From Kordiimonas sp. SCSIO 12603 (GTDB lineage Bacteria > Pseudomonadota > Alphaproteobacteria > Sphingomonadales > Kordiimonadaceae), in contig NZ_CP073748.1 in the NCBI RefSeq assembly GCF_024398035.1, positions 2,207,520-2,271,519 on the forward strand: a stretch of DNA of 64,000 nt. The letters run 5' to 3'. The notes below the pieces were generated by a model. It saw only the letters and a program-made list of their open reading frames with translations, searched no databases and was not told the origin of the DNA. Positions 8,842 through 17,151 of this stretch are shown here, one piece after another; within the stretch, counting starts at the first letter, position 1, and each line of letters starts with the position of its first letter. Position numbers and translations under genes: made by a program.

Positions 8842-9603
8842 ATGAAACATTTATTGGTAGTAAAGTTATCGCTTGCTCTCGTTTTCGTGGTCTCTTCAGG
8901 AAGCGTTATAGGGCAGGAGGATGGTAGGGGTTGGCAAGTGGGGGCAGTAGGGCTTTTATACGATAGTCCTTTTGAGCTTGAGGATACTCAGGTGCGCGTG
9001 TTCCCGAGTATCACTTATCAAAGTAGTAGCCTTTATCTACAAGGGTTGGAAGCTGGGTATCATTTGTTAACTCCTAATTATCGAGATAACTTGCAGCTAT
9101 CAGCTGATGTATTTGTTGCTGCACGAGGTGTTGCTGGGCAGTCTCTTAGTGCCTTTGCCCTTGATGCAGGCCTCAGGGCCCGTTTGGGTGGCCGTTTAGG
9201 GTTTGTTGAAGCTGAATTCAGGCGGGATATAACAGGCCAGTATAACGGGCAGGAAGTTTCGCTAGGATATGGATATCGTTTTGTTTTGGGTAAGCTCACA
9301 TTCATTCCAAGTATTCGTGCATCATGGAATAGCCGGAAATTAGGCAATTTTTCCTATGGTGTAACTTATGAACAAAGAGAGCGTATGCGCGAAAACGGAG
9401 AACCGCTTCTTCCGTTCTTTCGTGTTGAAGAGAGCTTTATTAATTATTCGGTGAACATATTCACAACGTATCCGATAACAGATCGTATCAGCTTTATTGG
9501 TTTTGGAAGTGCTGTGCTTTTAGCAGATGCCGTTACCGATAACCCGGGCATTACGGATGATTATGAGATAAGCGCTGGTTTTGGGGTTTCTTACAGTTTT
9601 TAA
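8842..9603 (+). CDS. MipA/OmpV-family outer-membrane protein
   Basis: A 253-residue beta-barrel protein with signal peptide (MKHLLVVKLSL, cut near VIGQED). The beginning GWQVGAVGLLYDSPFE, strands with alternating hydrophobics, the SLGYGYRFVLGK strand and the C-terminal GFGVSYSF fit the MipA/OmpV family (scaffolding or small-solute permeability). I chose the ATG at 8842, with a GTGGGA site, over in-frame starts at 8815 and 8821, because it gives a clean signal peptide. Role unknown. Confidence 0.85.
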   Translation: MKHLLVVKLSLALVFVVSSGSVIGQEDGRGWQVGAVGLLYDSPFELEDTQVRVFPSITYQSSSLYLQGLEAGYHLLTPNYRDNLQLSADVFVAARGVAGQSLSAFALDAGLRARLGGRLGFVEAEFRRDITGQYNGQEVSLGYGYRFVLGKLTFIPSIRASWNSRKLGNFSYGVTYEQRERMRENGEPLLPFFRVEESFINYSVNIFTTYPITDRISFIGFGSAVLLADAVTDNPGITDDYEISAGFGVSYSF

Positions 9604-9818
9604 ATACGATGTGATCTAGTTGTATCCTGTCGCCGTATTCTAAATATCACTGATGAAAATCACAGAAAGTGGGCCCATTAGTGAAGATGTCAGACATTCT
9701 AAAATAGATTTGCCGCCCTCTAGTGGTGCGGCGCACAACGCTTAATCTGCGGTCGATATGTTTTGGCATCTTTTCGCTCATACCTGATCCGCAGCCAATT
9801 AATCAGAGGATAGGTACA

Positions 9819-10313
9819 ATGATTAAATCTTTTGGAACTATGATGATAGCAGCTTCGCTTGTTGTGGCAGGCAGTGTGGTAACGCTTGCTGGAGAGCACA
9901 AGCCGAACAAAGATATTGTTGAAATTGCTGCAAGTAATAGCTCGTTCACCACGCTGGTTGCTGCAGTTAAGGCTGCTGGTTTAGTAGAAACCCTACAAAG
10001 TAGTGGACCCTTTACGGTTTTTGCCCCAACAGACGAGGCTTTTGCCAAGTTACCAGCGGGCACTGTAGAAAACCTCTTGAAGCCTGAAAATCGTGAGCAA
10101 CTAGTTGCAGTACTCACATATCATGTGGTGCCAGGTAAGGTACTGGTGAAAGATGTTGTTGGTTTGAAAGCTGCAAAAACAGTGCAGGGGCAGGATGTGA
10201 AAGTTACGGTTTCAGATATGGGTGTGATGATCGATAATGCCCGGGTGGTCGCGACAGATATAAAAGCGGAAAATGGCGTAATTCATGTAATTGACAGTGT
10301 AATTTTGCCGTAA
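9819..10313 (+). CDS. Fasciclin (FAS1) domain secreted protein
   Basis: A 164-residue protein with a signal peptide ([16 protein letters not shown]) and one FAS1 domain. Both diagnostic boxes are present: [17 protein letters not shown] and [10 protein letters not shown], followed by the typical end [13 protein letters not shown]. The start has AGAGGA upstream; an upstream in-frame extension to 9723 is not needed. FAS1 domains mediate adhesion or matrix contact at the cell surface. The gene stands alone. Confidence 0.93.
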   Translation: MIKSFGTMMIAASLVVAGSVVTLAGEHKPNKDIVEIAASNSSFTTLVAAVKAAGLVETLQSSGPFTVFAPTDEAFAKLPAGTVENLLKPENREQLVAVLTYHVVPGKVLVKDVVGLKAAKTVQGQDVKVTVSDMGVMIDNARVVATDIKAENGVIHVIDSVILP

Positions 10314-10356
10314 ATTAAGTGCTGGTGGCGGTCTGGTGGCCGCCATCATTTTCCAA

Positions 10357-10950
10357 TTATTCTACCATAAACAGTAGATCATGCTTTCTAAGCAGTTTCG
10401 CGAGTTCTTCCTCGTTTTCTACAACTTCTCTATAAATCCATGTGTACCAGGTTTTGCCAAGAAGAACTCTTCTGGCTTCATCTTTTCCAAACAGAGAAGC
10501 GGATGCATAATATTCTTGAAGGCCTACAATAAGATGCACATAGGTGCTGTAATCGTCACGTGCACCACCACGCCTGCCACTAGGTACTTTCGGATATAAA
10601 GTTTTCAAATCTTTAATAGCCTCATTCACTTGCGGTTCAAAAGCGATACCGAACCAGTGCAACTGCTCGTGAATGAAGGTTGAGAGCGCTGATGCATCAT
10701 CTTCAATAAAATAATCATTCAGTGTTAGTATTGGATGACTGTGCGGAGCGTCATCTTGATCTATCTTAATTGAGTAAGTGAATACGAACGGGCTTACATC
10801 ATATGTATCAAGGAGCCGTTTCAATTGTTTCTCAGCAGCCTTTTCACGGGGAGAGTTATTGGCAAGCCGGATATCAAAGTCAGATGACGAGGCGAAGGCC
10901 GAAAGGCTCAACACAAAAATAAGTGAAATTGTAAGAAGAATTCGAGACAC
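10357..10950 (-). CDS. Secreted protein with HExxH zinc-protease motif
   Basis: A 197-residue exported protein with signal peptide (MSRILLTISLIFVLSLSAFA) and GTG start. The centre has FIHEQLHWFG, a perfect HExxH zinc motif; a glutamate in VGLQEYYA about 60 residues on could be the third ligand, as in gluzincins. I do not recognise the family. It is convergent with the fasciclin gene and has no operon partner. A metallopeptidase or a degenerate relative is likely; activity is inferred from the motif only. Confidence 0.65.
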   Translation of the reverse strand: MSRILLTISLIFVLSLSAFASSSDFDIRLANNSPREKAAEKQLKRLLDTYDVSPFVFTYSIKIDQDDAPHSHPILTLNDYFIEDDASALSTFIHEQLHWFGIAFEPQVNEAIKDLKTLYPKVPSGRRGGARDDYSTYVHLIVGLQEYYASASLFGKDEARRVLLGKTWYTWIYREVVENEEELAKLLRKHDLLFMVE

Positions 10951-11045
10951 GGCATAACCTGATTAAAAAGGTAACGATTTAGCAACCAGAGAAGCCTATA
11001 TTGGTGATACAGGGCACGCTAATAAAGATATCGTGTTAAAGGGGT

Positions 11046-11124
11046 GAATGGCCCCCAGGCTGTTGATGAAAAGGGGGCCATTCGTTCCGCACTTAAGGCT
11101 GTTGATACCATCGGGTTAAGTGCG
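11046..11124 (+). ncRNA. Tandem hairpins with identical loop sequence
   Basis: In the gap 10951-11332 two perfect inverted repeats stand side by side. The first has arms GAATGGCCCCC/GGGGGCCATTC (11046-11056, 11073-11083). The second has arms CGCACTTAA/TTAAGTGCG (11088-11096, 11116-11124). The arms are unrelated, yet both loops contain the same decamer GGCTGTTGAT (11058-11067 and 11097-11106). Conserved loops on different stems suggest a selected RNA element: an sRNA with two seed loops, or the leader of the gene at 11333. Strand is assumed. Confidence 0.55.
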
Positions 11125-11332
11125 AAATTCTATGTTCGAAACAAATATACTTACTTCATGGCATAGAAAATATATCCTTTAAATCAATTTAAATAGATTT
11201 CAGTAATCGTCTTAATCGATAAGTATTGCTTCGCTCCATCACGTTCAAGAGAGCGGATAAGCTCGCTGTTGTAGCCTTTTCAGGAAGGTTTATGTTGGTG
11301 AAGATCTAATATTCGCTTGAGGTATGCATCCT

Positions 11333-11857
11333 ATGTTTTCCAATGCCGTAAAATCTGCTTGTCTTACTGCCACCTTTTTATTCACCGCCGCCATTGAAGC
11401 ACAGGATACAAAAACACCTGAGCAAACCGCGATTGAGAAACTTGAGTTCCTTGTGGGCGAGTGGGAAGGGCCAGGTATCTCTTACCGGCAGGACGGTAGA
11501 GAAAGCCAGTACCACGATAAAGAAAGCGTGTGGTTTGATGTGCAGAATAGCCTGCTTATTATTCAGGCCCGGGGTTTCCGGGATGGCAGACAAACATACG
11601 GTCTTCATACCGTTATCAACTACGATGCTGAAGCCGGGCATTATTGGTATAATCCATACACGTCAAAGGGCGTAAGCAGGCCGTTTAAATGCGTGCTGGA
11701 GGCGAAAGAGTTCAAATGCCGCGTGGAAGATGGTTCTTACCGCCTCACATTCCGCCGCACTGAAGATGGATCATGGAACGAGTTCGGTGAACGCAAAACA
11801 GAGGCTGGCTGGCAAAAGAACTTTGAGACCATTCTGAAAGCGGCACCTTCAAAATAG
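11333..11857 (+). CDS. Secreted lipocalin-like hypothetical protein
   Basis: A 174-residue protein with a signal peptide (MFSNAVKSACLTATFLFTAA, cut near IEAQD). The motif LEFLVGEWEGPG after the first helix is typical of DUF1579-like and FABP/lipocalin-like folds in proteobacteria, and the rest alternates as beta strands. The ATG at 11333 is spaced better from GAGG (11319-11322) than the ATG at 11324. It lies 70 bases before prfC. Ligand and role unknown. Confidence 0.7.
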   Translation: MFSNAVKSACLTATFLFTAAIEAQDTKTPEQTAIEKLEFLVGEWEGPGISYRQDGRESQYHDKESVWFDVQNSLLIIQARGFRDGRQTYGLHTVINYDAEAGHYWYNPYTSKGVSRPFKCVLEAKEFKCRVEDGSYRLTFRRTEDGSWNEFGERKTEAGWQKNFETILKAAPSK

Positions 11858-11927
11858 AATAAATACCTTCCATCTTTCTCAAAAATCGTTATTTTGCGCG
11901 GGAATTTGATTTGGTTGGAAGACTTTC

Positions 11928-13511
11928 ATGGCTTTAGAGCAGGAAATTGATAAACGTCGCACCTTTGCGATTATCTCACACCCGGATGCGGGTAAAACCA
12001 CACTGACAGAGAAACTACTTCTCTTTGGTGGTGCTATTCAGATGGCAGGTGAGGTAAAAGCCAAGGGTGAGCGTCGTCGTGCCCGCTCTGACTGGATGAA
12101 GGTGGAGCAGGAACGTGGTATCTCGGTTGCGTCCTCTGTGATGACCTTTGATTTTGAAGGCAATACCTTCAATCTGCTTGATACGCCAGGTCACGAAGAT
12201 TTCTCTGAAGATACATACCGCACGCTTTCTGCCGTTGATAGTGCTGTGATGGTGCTTGATGCTGCAAAAGGTATCGAGCGGCAGACCCGCAAACTCTTTG
12301 AGGTATGTCGCCTGCGCGATATGCCGATCACAACCTTTATCAACAAACTTGACCGTGAAGCCAAAGACCCGTTTGAGCTTCTTGATGAAGTGGAGCAGAC
12401 ACTTGCACTTGATGTAACACCGGCGAGTTGGCCAATTGGTATGGGCCGTGATTTCAAGGGGTGTTACGACCTTATCCATGATCAGCTTATTCTGTTTGAT
12501 CGCGGTAAGGGAGATAGCCTTTCAGAAGGTATTAAGTGTGAAGGTCTTGATGATCCGAAGCTTGATGAATTGTTGCCTGATTACGCTGTTGAGAAGCTCC
12601 GCGAAGATGTTGAAATGGTGCGGGAACTTTGCCCGGCATTCGATCTCGAGCAATATCTGGACGGCATATTAACACCTGTATTCTTTGGTTCTGCCATCAA
12701 TAATTTTGGTGTGCAGGAACTACTTCAAGGTGTTGGTAGCTTTGCGCCAAAACCACGCCTTGGTAAGGCCATGGAGCGGGAAGTAGAGCCGCTTGAAAAC
12801 AAGGTTTCAGCTTTCGTTTTTAAAATTCAGGCGAATATGGACCCGAAACACCGTGACCGTATCGCGTTTGTACGTATTGTATCGGGTCGGTTCAAAAAAG
12901 GCATCAAGCTGAAGCATATTCGGAGCGGCAAAACTATGGCCGTGCATAACGCTCAGCTGTTTCTTGCGCAGGACCGTGAGATTGCGGAAGAAGCGTTCGC
13001 TGGTGATATTATTGGTATCCCGAACCACGGTAACCTCCGCATTGGTGATACGCTCACTGAAGGCGAAACACTTCGTTTCACAGGGGTACCGTCTTTCGCA
13101 CCGGAAATTCTCCAGAAGGTACGCTCCGAAGATCCAATGAAAGCAAAACACCTTGGCCGCGCGCTTGAACAGCTTGCGGAAGAGGGCGCTGCTCGCGTGT
13201 TTAAGCCGTATCTTGGTAGTGACTGGGTAGTTGGCGTTGTTGGAGCGCTGCAGTTTGACGTTCTAGCTGACCGCATCCGTACAGAATATCAGGTTCCTGT
13301 TATTTTTGAGCCAACAACGCTTCTCACTGCGGAGTGGGTAGAAGGGGATCACCGCGAGGTGAAACAGTTCTCGGACGGGAACCGTGCTTCCATGGCAGAG
13401 GATCATACTGGCTCACCAGTTTATCTGGCGCGGAACAACTGGCACCTTGATAAAGCCAAGGAAGATTTCCCAAGCCTCAAATTCCTGCGTACCAAGGAAG
13501 AAGTTGCGTAA
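11928..13511 (+). CDS. prfC: Peptide chain release factor 3
   Basis: A 527-residue translational GTPase that recycles RF1/RF2 from the ribosome after peptide release. GTPase motifs are intact: SHPDAGKTTLTEK (G1), DTPGHEDFSEDTYR (G3) and NKLDREAKDP (G4). The RF3-specific GERRRARSDWMKVEQERGIS follows G1, and the C-terminal RF3 domain (QFDVLADRI...) separates it from EF-G. Full length. A strong terminator follows. Confidence 0.97.
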   Translation: MALEQEIDKRRTFAIISHPDAGKTTLTEKLLLFGGAIQMAGEVKAKGERRRARSDWMKVEQERGISVASSVMTFDFEGNTFNLLDTPGHEDFSEDTYRTLSAVDSAVMVLDAAKGIERQTRKLFEVCRLRDMPITTFINKLDREAKDPFELLDEVEQTLALDVTPASWPIGMGRDFKGCYDLIHDQLILFDRGKGDSLSEGIKCEGLDDPKLDELLPDYAVEKLREDVEMVRELCPAFDLEQYLDGILTPVFFGSAINNFGVQELLQGVGSFAPKPRLGKAMEREVEPLENKVSAFVFKIQANMDPKHRDRIAFVRIVSGRFKKGIKLKHIRSGKTMAVHNAQLFLAQDREIAEEAFAGDIIGIPNHGNLRIGDTLTEGETLRFTGVPSFAPEILQKVRSEDPMKAKHLGRALEQLAEEGAARVFKPYLGSDWVVGVVGALQFDVLADRIRTEYQVPVIFEPTTLLTAEWVEGDHREVKQFSDGNRASMAEDHTGSPVYLARNNWHLDKAKEDFPSLKFLRTKEEVA

Positions 13512-13541
13512 ATATCTTCTAAAGTTGTTTGAGTATGATAA

Positions 13542-13578
13542 GCCAGTACTTGATTTAGGTACTGGCTTTTGTTTTTTT
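13542..13578 (+). terminator. Rho-independent terminator after prfC
   Basis: GCCAGTAC (13542-13549) pairs with GTACTGGC (13559-13566), followed by TTTTGTTTTTTT. Confidence 0.92.
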
Positions 13579-13751
13579 AGTATTTAGAAATTAATAAAAT
13601 ATTCTAATTTTTTTGCCTCGCGCGTTTTAATAATCTCTTATTTTTGGAGCTGTTAGAGGTAATGTACTTATTCGTTAAGTTTATAATCTTTTGGTGTTGC
13701 AGATCAAAATCAACTCCCTTAATCAGTGGTGTCTACTAAACGTTTGATTGA

Positions 13752-13777
13752 TTTTCAGTGTTTGCGCTGATGGGGGA
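13752..13777 (+). repeat. Leader repeat upstream of first RTX gene
   Basis: These 26 bases before the start codon are repeated at 17123-17148 before the second RTX gene with one mismatch (TTTGCGCTG against TTTGAGCTG). They include the GGGGGA ribosome site. The shared leader shows that the tandem copies duplicated with their 5' region. Confidence 0.75.
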
Positions 13778-13781
13778 ATAT

Positions 13782-16700
13782 ATGTCTGATATTGTTGGTA
13801 CCGTGGATGCCGAGATTCTTGAAGGTACTGATGGCGATGATGTGATCAGAGGCTTGGATGGGGATGATACACTATTAGGTGGTGCAGGAAATGATACCTT
13901 AATTGGAGGTTTCGGCAGAGATGTACTAGACGGTGGAGAGGGTATCGATACCATAGACTATAGCTCATCCCCAGCGGGCTTTATAATGTTTACTTCTGGA
14001 ATTATTATAGATTTTAATGGTGTAGGTGAAGCATCTCGAGATGTACTGATAAATTTCGAAAACATCATAGGTTCCGTTTTTGCGGACCGTATCTTCGGTA
14101 ATGAAGCAGATAACCTTCTTGATGGAAATGGCGGTGGAGACCTCCTTCAAGGCTTTGAGGGGGATGATACTCTAATTGGTGCTGTAGGCTCTAGCGCTGG
14201 AGCTACATATTCGTCATCTAATGAAGCTGTTTCCATTAACTTAACAACAGGCGAAAACCCATCAGGCGGGCATGCTGAAGGTGACGTTTTAATAAACATC
14301 TCCAGACTTTTTGGTTCTAATTTTGATGATCATCTTGTTGGCCTTTTTGCTCAGCCTACTACTCTAGGAGGCTTTGAGGGCGATGATACTCTTATAGGTG
14401 GATTCGCTGCGGATAGTATCAGTGGTGGCAGTGGTGATGATTTCATCAATGCAGGTGCTGGCGATAATAGGGTTGAAGGAGGAAACGGAGACGATCGGAT
14501 TGAGGCCGGAGCCGGAGATGATATAATTCGCGGGGGTAACGGAGATGATTTTATTGATGCAGGTGAAGGGTTTAACTTCATAGATGCTGGCGATGGTGAT
14601 GACACTGTTCTGGGCGGTAGCGGAATAGATAATGTTATCGTTGGCAATGGGGTTAGTGTTGTCCGTACTGGCGATGGAAATGACACTATAACTATTTTGG
14701 ATGATGGTATTGCGGATGTTGACGGCGGTAATGGGATTGACCAACTGGAAGTTGAAGGAATAGTAGACCTGTTGGCAGGGACGCTTTCCGTTAATGGCCA
14801 AAGTAGCAATATAGCGAACATTGAGGAATTGTTGGCCCCCTTCCAAGCGGGTGATGTTGTTTTTCTGGGCTCAAATAATGACGATCAACTTTCCGGATCC
14901 GATGGAAATGATACGCTGGTTGGCCGGGAAGGTGATGATCTAATTAGAGGTCACGCAGGCGATGACAGCATTGAGGGAAACGCTGGTGACGATAATTTGT
15001 CCGGTGGTAACGGAGATGACCTACTTATAGCTGGCGCCGGTATTGATACATTAAGCGGGGGGGCTGGCGACGACACTTTGATTGGTACCGGTGTTGATCG
15101 CGTACGTGCTTCTTTTTCTGATTTTGATGGAGTCAAAGGAGTTGTTGTTGATCTTGAAGCTGGGAGAGCAACAGACGCTTATGGTGATGTCGATGTACTA
15201 ATAAATATCGTTGATGTTTATGGTACGTCCGGCAATGATCTAATTTCCGGCGATGGTAAGAACAATAGGTTAGAAGGTTTTGATGGAGATGACACACTTA
15301 TTGGTGGCCAAGGTAGAGATACGTTAGGGGGTAGAGCGGGGGATGACTTTCTTGACGGTGGCGAAGGTATCGATGGCGCTCGATTTACATTCTCAGGTGG
15401 TGGAACCCTTGTTGTAGACCTTAATCAAGGTGTTGCTCTTTCGGGAGACGGGGAGCTGGATACACTTGTAAGTATCGAAAACATATTTGGTTCAGCGTTT
15501 GAGAGTAATCTACTGATTGGTGATGCAAATGATAATTTAATACGTGGCTGGAATTTTAATGATACGCTGATTGGAGGTTTGGGAAATGATTTCTTGCAAG
15601 GTGAAGGCGGAGATGATGTCCTTATTGCTGGAGGGGGGAATGACAGCTTATTAGGAGGCGCTGGAGCCGATATATTCGAGTTTAGCGATGATTTTGGACG
15701 TGGCGAAATTTTCCGCTTTGAACTTGGTATTGATAAAATTAATCTGAATGGTTTCGGGATTAATAGTTTTGCAGATGTTCAACGTTTATTTACCACAGGT
15801 ATTAACGGAGGTGCACGGATCAATATCAATGGAAACATCATTGATATTCACGGTATACAAACTTTTGCACTCTCAGCGAACGATTTCACTTTTGAAACAC
15901 GTGACCCAATTATAATCCCTGATCTTCCCGGTCCTGAGCCTATGCCAGAGCCAGAAGAGCCGGTAGGTGATCAGCTTGAACGGGGCGATGATACTAATGA
16001 GGTGATCGAGACCGGTATCGGGAATGATCGTCTGCTCGGATTTGGCGGCAACGATACCCTAATTGGTAATGGCGGTAATGATTTTATCTCTGGAGGTACT
16101 GGAAATGATATTGCCTCCGGCGGCGATGGTGATGATGAAATTTTCGCTGGCCCGGGTGATGAAGGTGATGATCTGTTTGTTGGAGGGCTAGGAAGCGATG
16201 TTATCGGTGGCGGTGCAGGGAATGATACCCTTATCGGTGGTGTTGGTAATGCCTCTATACTTAATGAAACAGCTGATCCAGCCGTAGCTGCCGGTAATAA
16301 TACTCTGTTTGGTGGTGCAGGCGGGGATATTCTGGTCTCAGGTGGGTTTAACGATCTGAACCAAGATAATGTGTTCCAGGACGGCGAGCAGGTAGCAACA
16401 GCAATAACCAATAATGCCGCTTTTGGGGGTAGTGGAAACGATACTATCTACGGTGCGGCTGGTGCAGATGTTTTAGGCGGAGGTGAAGGGGCTGACTTTA
16501 TCAACGCAGGGGCAGGGAATGATACCCTTTTCGGAGGGCAGGAAACTGTTGGAGCGACCTTCTTCAATGACACTTTAATCGGTGGCGATGGTGATGATTT
16601 GATTTTTGCAGGCGCCGAGCGTGATTTTGTGGAAGGTGGCTCGGGTGCGGATAGTTTATTTGGAGGCGCCGGGCTTGATACGATTGTTGGTGGTTTAGGC

Positions 16701-17021
16701 GATGATAGTATCTTTGGCGGCGCTGATGATGACGTTTTAACCGGTGGTGATGGTGCCGATACCTTCTTCTTCGCTGGCAACCATAGGGCAGACGAAATAA
16801 CAGATTTCAACGTTGATGAAGATATACTTTTCCTCGCCAATACGATTGATGATTTAAGCCAAATTGATATCAGCGAATTTGTTCGCGAAACTGTTAGGTC
16901 CAATGGTGTTGATGCTGATGAATTGGGAGTAACCATTTTTACCGGAGGTGGTGATATCTTTATTGCTGACCTGACCGTACAGGATTTTATAGACGGCAAT
17001 ATCAATTGGGTACTGAGTTAA
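13782..17021 (+). CDS. RTX calcium-binding repeat protein, copy 1
   Basis: A 1079-residue acidic protein made mostly of RTX nonapeptides (GGxGxDxUx), for example GGAGNDTLIGG and GNGGNDFISGG, which bind Ca2+ in parallel beta-rolls after export. There is no N-terminal signal peptide; the C-terminus (DFIDGNINWVLS) has the uncharged, aliphatic end usual for type I secretion. A proline/glutamate linker (PEPMPEPEEP) near residue 725 separates an N-terminal block from a C-terminal block shared with copy 2. The latter holds an EF-hand-like loop DLNQDNVFQDGE. I see no catalytic domain. No HlyB/HlyD genes lie in the window. Start chosen at the ATG after GGGGGA. Confidence 0.9.
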   Translation: MSDIVGTVDAEILEGTDGDDVIRGLDGDDTLLGGAGNDTLIGGFGRDVLDGGEGIDTIDYSSSPAGFIMFTSGIIIDFNGVGEASRDVLINFENIIGSVFADRIFGNEADNLLDGNGGGDLLQGFEGDDTLIGAVGSSAGATYSSSNEAVSINLTTGENPSGGHAEGDVLINISRLFGSNFDDHLVGLFAQPTTLGGFEGDDTLIGGFAADSISGGSGDDFINAGAGDNRVEGGNGDDRIEAGAGDDIIRGGNGDDFIDAGEGFNFIDAGDGDDTVLGGSGIDNVIVGNGVSVVRTGDGNDTITILDDGIADVDGGNGIDQLEVEGIVDLLAGTLSVNGQSSNIANIEELLAPFQAGDVVFLGSNNDDQLSGSDGNDTLVGREGDDLIRGHAGDDSIEGNAGDDNLSGGNGDDLLIAGAGIDTLSGGAGDDTLIGTGVDRVRASFSDFDGVKGVVVDLEAGRATDAYGDVDVLINIVDVYGTSGNDLISGDGKNNRLEGFDGDDTLIGGQGRDTLGGRAGDDFLDGGEGIDGARFTFSGGGTLVVDLNQGVALSGDGELDTLVSIENIFGSAFESNLLIGDANDNLIRGWNFNDTLIGGLGNDFLQGEGGDDVLIAGGGNDSLLGGAGADIFEFSDDFGRGEIFRFELGIDKINLNGFGINSFADVQRLFTTGINGGARININGNIIDIHGIQTFALSANDFTFETRDPIIIPDLPGPEPMPEPEEPVGDQLERGDDTNEVIETGIGNDRLLGFGGNDTLIGNGGNDFISGGTGNDIASGGDGDDEIFAGPGDEGDDLFVGGLGSDVIGGGAGNDTLIGGVGNASILNETADPAVAAGNNTLFGGAGGDILVSGGFNDLNQDNVFQDGEQVATAITNNAAFGGSGNDTIYGAAGADVLGGGEGADFINAGAGNDTLFGGQETVGATFFNDTLIGGDGDDLIFAGAERDFVEGGSGADSLFGGAGLDTIVGGLGDDSIFGGADDDVLTGGDGADTFFFAGNHRADEITDFNVDEDILFLANTIDDLSQIDISEFVRETVRSNGVDADELGVTIFTGGGDIFIADLTVQDFIDGNINWVLS
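15987..16793 (+). repeat. 807-bp segment duplicated in second RTX gene
   Basis: This segment matches 19621-20427 at a constant offset of 3634. Reading both line by line I find ten differences, all in third codon positions and silent; the last 350 or so bases are identical. The encoded 269 residues are therefore the same in both proteins. Confidence 0.9.
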
Positions 17022-17035
17022 AAAACGATTTTTTA

Positions 17036-17069
17036 ATAGGGATGTAACATCCCTATCTTTCCTTTTTTT
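17036..17069 (+). terminator. Rho-independent terminator after RTX copy 1
   Basis: ATAGGGATG and CATCCCTAT form a perfect 9-bp stem with loop TAA, followed by CTTTCCTTTTTTT. Copy 2 is therefore probably transcribed from its own promoter. Confidence 0.9.
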
Positions 17070-17122
17070 GCAGATACTCAGACTGAATATTATCGCAAAT
17101 AGCATTAATAAATTTTATCAAT

Positions 17123-17148
17123 TTTTCAGTGTTTGAGCTGATGGGGGA
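17123..17148 (+). repeat. Leader repeat upstream of second RTX gene
   Basis: Second copy of the 26-base leader found at 13752-13777, with one mismatch, placed directly before the start codon. Confidence 0.75.
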
Positions 17149-17151
17149 TGT

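Noticed and set aside
14351-17005. Long minus-strand open frames opposite the RTX genes
   Set aside because: They are Pro/Ser-rich mirror frames of Gly/Asp repeats, without ribosome sites; shadows of codon bias.
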